NCBI GenBank assembly: GCA_017860085.1
Contig: JAFNAJ010000097.1
Coordinates: forward strand, 1 to 8,310
From: Acidobacteriota bacterium
Lineage (GTDB): Bacteria > Acidobacteriota > Vicinamibacteria > Vicinamibacterales > JAFNAJ01
DNA length: 8,310 nucleotides
Direction of reading: 5' to 3'
Shown here: positions 7,101 through 8,310 of the stretch, piece after piece
Position numbering within the stretch: the first letter of the stretch is position 1
Layout: every line of letters begins with the position of its first letter
Program-made: the position numbers and the translations under genes
The notes under the pieces: generated by a model
The model's database searches: none
What the model saw: the letters and a program-made list of their open reading frames with translations, nothing else
Told to the model about the DNA's origin: nothing

Positions 7101-8156
7101 GTACGAGGCGTCGAAGCGTGACACGGCCGGCGTCGCGGCACCAATGGGCGCGATCGCGTAGGTGAACCGCGCGCGTCCCCCGTAGAAGTCCGACTGCGCC
7201 TCGGTCACCTCGAACCGGCCGGGCAGCCACACCAGCGACCCGCGCAGGTTTGGAAAGCGCCAGTCGTTCAGGCCGGCCTCGGCGCTCTCGAACGTGCCGC
7301 GCAGCTCGCGCCCTCCCTTGAACAGGTGGAACGTGCCGAGGAAGCGCCCCTCGCCCGACAAGCTGAAGCGCTCGCGGGCGAAGAAGATCGGGCGCATCGG
7401 CGCGAACTGCACCGTCGAGTTCACCTCGTAGATCTGCTCGGGCCACCGCGCGAGATCGACCTCACCCACGACCTTCGAGTCGGCGCCGTCCGTGGCCAGG
7501 TCGATGCGGTGCAACGTCACCTTGGCGCCATCGATCGTGAAAGTGCAGAACATGTCGGCCCGCATCGGCTCGAAATCGCGGATGCGCACCGTGCCGCCGC
7601 GGAACCGGGCCTCACCGCGATACTCCAGCAGTCGCGCCACCGTGAAGTCGAGATTGCGGGCCACGACGCTCCACGGCGTCCCGTGATCCTGGTACTCGAA
7701 CTCCCCCCGCGTGGCCCGCACGATCTGCACGGTGGTCACGAAGCGCCGCGGTCCCGGCTGCCGTTTGGGCAGGGAGATGAAGCTGTGACGCCCGTCGGGG
7801 AACGTCTCCACCAGCATCCGCCAGTCGGACAACTCGACGGCTTCGATGAAGATCTCGCGGCGCAGGATCGTCCACCAGGGCATCCGCACCACGATCCGCC
7901 TGGCGGTGAAGAAGGGGCGGGCGTCCGGCGTCAGCCCCTCGATCTTCAGGTCGTCGAAGACGAACCGACCGCGCAGGATGCTGATCGAGAGGCGCCCGAT
8001 GTGCAGTGGGCGCTTGATGAGGCGAGAGGCCTCACGCTCGGCTCGAACGCGAAGCGATGGCCCCGGGTCAATGACGAGGCCGGTGACCACCAGCCCGGCG
8101 ATGACCGCCGTGAGGGCAATTCCGAGGCGCCGGGCCCAGCGCGCAAGCACCCCCAC
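4107..8156 (-). CDS. tamB: TamB family translocation/assembly module protein (AsmA-like, DUF490 C-terminal domain)
   Basis: 1349 residues from GTG 8156, close to E. coli TamB (about 1260). One N-terminal signal anchor (about residues 10-29, RLGIALTAVIAGLVVTGLVI) is followed by an AsmA-like opening: LIKRPLHIGRLSISILRGRFVFDDLKIEGL, read as two joined pieces at about 46-75. The large middle is made of alternating beta strands with recurring hairpins of the form G-x-[FYM]-x-x-P-x-[LVY]-x-G (near 525, 732, 937, 1036 and 1121), as in the repeating beta-groove fold. The conserved TamB domain covers roughly 1000-1349 and includes STVDIVSLLFGDSQ (1204-1217), the amphipathic region SSEVGRVVEQTLGVDSVQI, the end strands LYLTYSRVLNASTRDQIILV and a final phenylalanine. 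TamB proteins bridge the periplasm from the inner membrane to an Omp85 partner. They are implicated in outer-membrane protein assembly and in phospholipid transport. An alternative start is GTG 8150; both keep the anchor. Confidence 0.94.
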   Translation of the reverse strand: MGVLARWARRLGIALTAVIAGLVVTGLVIDPGPSLRVRAEREASRLIKRPLHIGRLSISILRGRFVFDDLKIEGLTPDARPFFTARRIVVRMPWWTILRREIFIEAVELSDWRMLVETFPDGRHSFISLPKRQPGPRRFVTTVQIVRATRGEFEYQDHGTPWSVVARNLDFTVARLLEYRGEARFRGGTVRIRDFEPMRADMFCTFTIDGAKVTLHRIDLATDGADSKVVGEVDLARWPEQIYEVNSTVQFAPMRPIFFARERFSLSGEGRFLGTFHLFKGGRELRGTFESAEAGLNDWRFPNLRGSLVWLPGRFEVTEAQSDFYGGRARFTYAIAPIGAATPAVSRFDASYESVDLARLTDFLELQGLRLAGRATGQNLLEWPLGRFVDRRGDGWVRADPPPGTPLMGATIPDELRAGPLEGPPETTVFDKTPLRGYLPVGGGLRYRYGPEWVEIEPGWAASPGSYVAFEGRTRWGRDSRIPFQVASRDWQESDRVLAAILTVFGAPSRAVPIGGFGTFNGTMTGDFSRPRVEGRFVSDATRAFDVVWGHAEGNIVVENAYVDVTDGLARSADSHIDVTGRFSLGYPRRDGGEEINARVRVERWPVTDLRHAFVLDDYPVTGALSGEFHVYDRYERPQGFGRVVLEEAVAYGEPFESARAGVRFDAEGIRLDGLEISKSSGTVTGAALVGWEGTYSFNALGQRVPVESIVSVAYPRAPFSGTLQFTASGAGTFDAPRYEVRGRVEDLFIADEGIGQVTGRLIVRGKQLTVDQLEAASPRLAVSGGGRIDLEEGGQADLTLRFTDTSLDPYVRAFRPKLSPLTTLIASGTLRVFGDPSVPETLRAAARLEQAELRLVDYRMRNDGAIQLVLEDQRVRVERLRVVGEGTQFEMFGDIDLDQRRIALRGLGDANLGILQGFFRDIRSSGAAELQVDLRGTFERPILYGGATITGGRLRHFSLPHALDAVTGEVRFDQDGIRLDGLRARLGGGDVEFGGRVGFRGFNPAEFSVSAVGTGMRLRYPAGFRSVVDADLALRGPMGAPVLAGTVEIKSATWGGPLDDTSAGLFEFATLAGGDTAGAAVAPPSAFPVRFDVRIVAPSTLRIEGRLTRLVSSAELTLRGTYDRPLLFGRVEVDRGQVFVEGNRYDVTRGVIDFANPSRIEPFFDVEAETRVRAPGQVYQVVFRASGTPNRMAFDLSSDPPLSTVDIVSLLFGDSQNLQDAEIGALRSPNRREQDLVAARAARLLASPISSEVGRVVEQTLGVDSVQITPSLSGSSTDESTRLTPAARLTLGKRVSDRLYLTYSRVLNASTRDQIILVEFTQSERISWLVSQNEDRSYSVNFRVRHVF
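4119..4124 (-). promoter_or_regulatory. Ribosome binding site for the Omp85 gene, inside the tamB 3' end
   Basis: The minus strand reads GTGAGG, ending 11 bases before ATG 4107, which is slightly long spacing. It sits within the last codons of tamB. Together with the TGATG stop/start overlap it supports ATG 4107 as the real start and re-initiation by ribosomes finishing tamB. Confidence 0.5.
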
Positions 8157-8160
8157 GCAA

Positions 8161-8170
8161 CCCTCACTCC
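8161..8170 (-). promoter_or_regulatory. Ribosome binding site region for tamB, embedded in the biotin carrier stop
   Basis: On the minus strand this reads GGAGTGAGGG, containing two Shine-Dalgarno-like cores (GGAG and GAGGG) around the TGA of the upstream gene. GGAG lies 10 bases before GTG 8156. GAGGG lies 4 bases before GTG 8156 and 10 before GTG 8150. Either start is therefore possible. The overlap of site and stop codon suggests that translation of tamB is coupled to the gene before it. Confidence 0.6.
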
Positions 8171-8310
8171 ACGACGGCCAGCAGCCGCCCGGCCTCGACC
8201 GACTCGCCTGCCGAGACCACCACCTCGCGGACGCGGCCTGCTCGCGGCGACGCCAGCTCGTTCTCCATCTTCATGGCCTCGACGACGACGAGGGGCTGCC
8301 GGGCTGCCAC
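8164..8310 (-). CDS. Biotin carrier (biotinyl/lipoyl attachment) domain, C-terminal end, 5' partial
   Basis: The minus-strand frame is open from 8310 to TGA 8166-8164 and encodes 48 residues. The centre carries VVVEAMKMENELASPRAG, the hallmark biotin-attachment hairpin. The lysine to be biotinylated is in AMKM (codon 8271-8269). The rest (GRVREVVVSAGESVEAGRLL, ending AVVE) forms the second half of the flattened biotinyl barrel. Such domains carry carboxybiotin between the biotin carboxylase and carboxyltransferase active sites of acetyl-, propionyl- or methylcrotonyl-CoA carboxylases, or of decarboxylase pumps. Only the last part is present, so a small separate carrier protein and the C-terminal domain of a larger carboxylase alpha subunit cannot be told apart. 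Presence of E-A-M-K-M-E-N rather than a lone DK(A/V) motif favours biotin over lipoate. The stop is 7 bases before the tamB start, so it is probably co-transcribed with tamB. Confidence 0.9.
   Translation of the reverse strand: MAARQPLVVVEAMKMENELASPRAGRVREVVVSAGESVEAGRLLAVVE

Noticed and set aside
4116..7121. 1001-codon open frame on the plus strand
   Set aside because: It lies wholly opposite tamB, whose own frame shows clear family motifs. The antisense product is low in hydrophobic structure and rich in R/H/D/E, as expected of a codon-bias mirror.
1..8310. Frequent TCGA/CTCGA words across the window, considered as a dispersed repeat or recognition signal
   Set aside because: They fall in frame as common codon pairs such as CTC/GTC followed by GAG/GAC, so codon bias explains them.

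Overview
The window is GC-rich bacterial chromosome, with nearly every base coding. It holds five genes, two of them cut by the window edges. Four lie on the minus strand and form what looks like one tightly packed operon. The fifth is on the plus strand and runs into the operon's 3' end. The genes point to a diderm (outer-membrane) bacterium. The large 7-POTRA Omp85 protein, a TamB directly upstream of it and a small SurA-type protein would fit a high-GC environmental lineage such as Acidobacteriota (Vicinamibacteria-like). That placement is an inference from composition and gene style; Myxococcota or Gemmatimonadota cannot be excluded.

Layout. 1-433 (+): C-terminal end of an integral membrane glycosyltransferase, probably GT39/ArnT-like. 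439-1179 (-): exported SurA-like chaperone with no parvulin domain. 1180-4107 (-): Omp85 family (BamA/TamA) outer-membrane protein with a signal peptide, seven predicted POTRA domains and a C-terminal barrel. 4107-8156 (-): TamB/AsmA-like inner-membrane-anchored periplasmic beta-groove protein ending in the TamB (DUF490) domain. 8164-8310 (-): the last 48 codons of a biotin carrier protein or domain with the EAMKMEN biotinylation motif. No intergenic gap exceeds 7 bases, so there is no gene-free stretch to describe. I see no RNA gene, mobile element, CRISPR array or convincing terminator. The operon promoter must lie beyond 8310, or is not recognisable here.

How the genes work together. Transcription runs from 8310 towards 439. 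The biotin carrier stop is 7 bases from the tamB start, the tamB stop overlaps the Omp85 start as TGATG, and the Omp85 stop is followed with no gap by the first possible start of the SurA-like gene. This suggests translational coupling of an envelope module: TamB spans the periplasm from the inner membrane, the Omp85 barrel receives it at the outer membrane through its POTRA chain, and the SurA-like protein may escort unfolded outer-membrane clients. The biotin carrier probably belongs to an acyl-CoA carboxylase and is linked by position only. The novelty is in the architecture (seven POTRAs, parvulin-less SurA, fusion of the module into one transcription unit) rather than in an unknown class of system.
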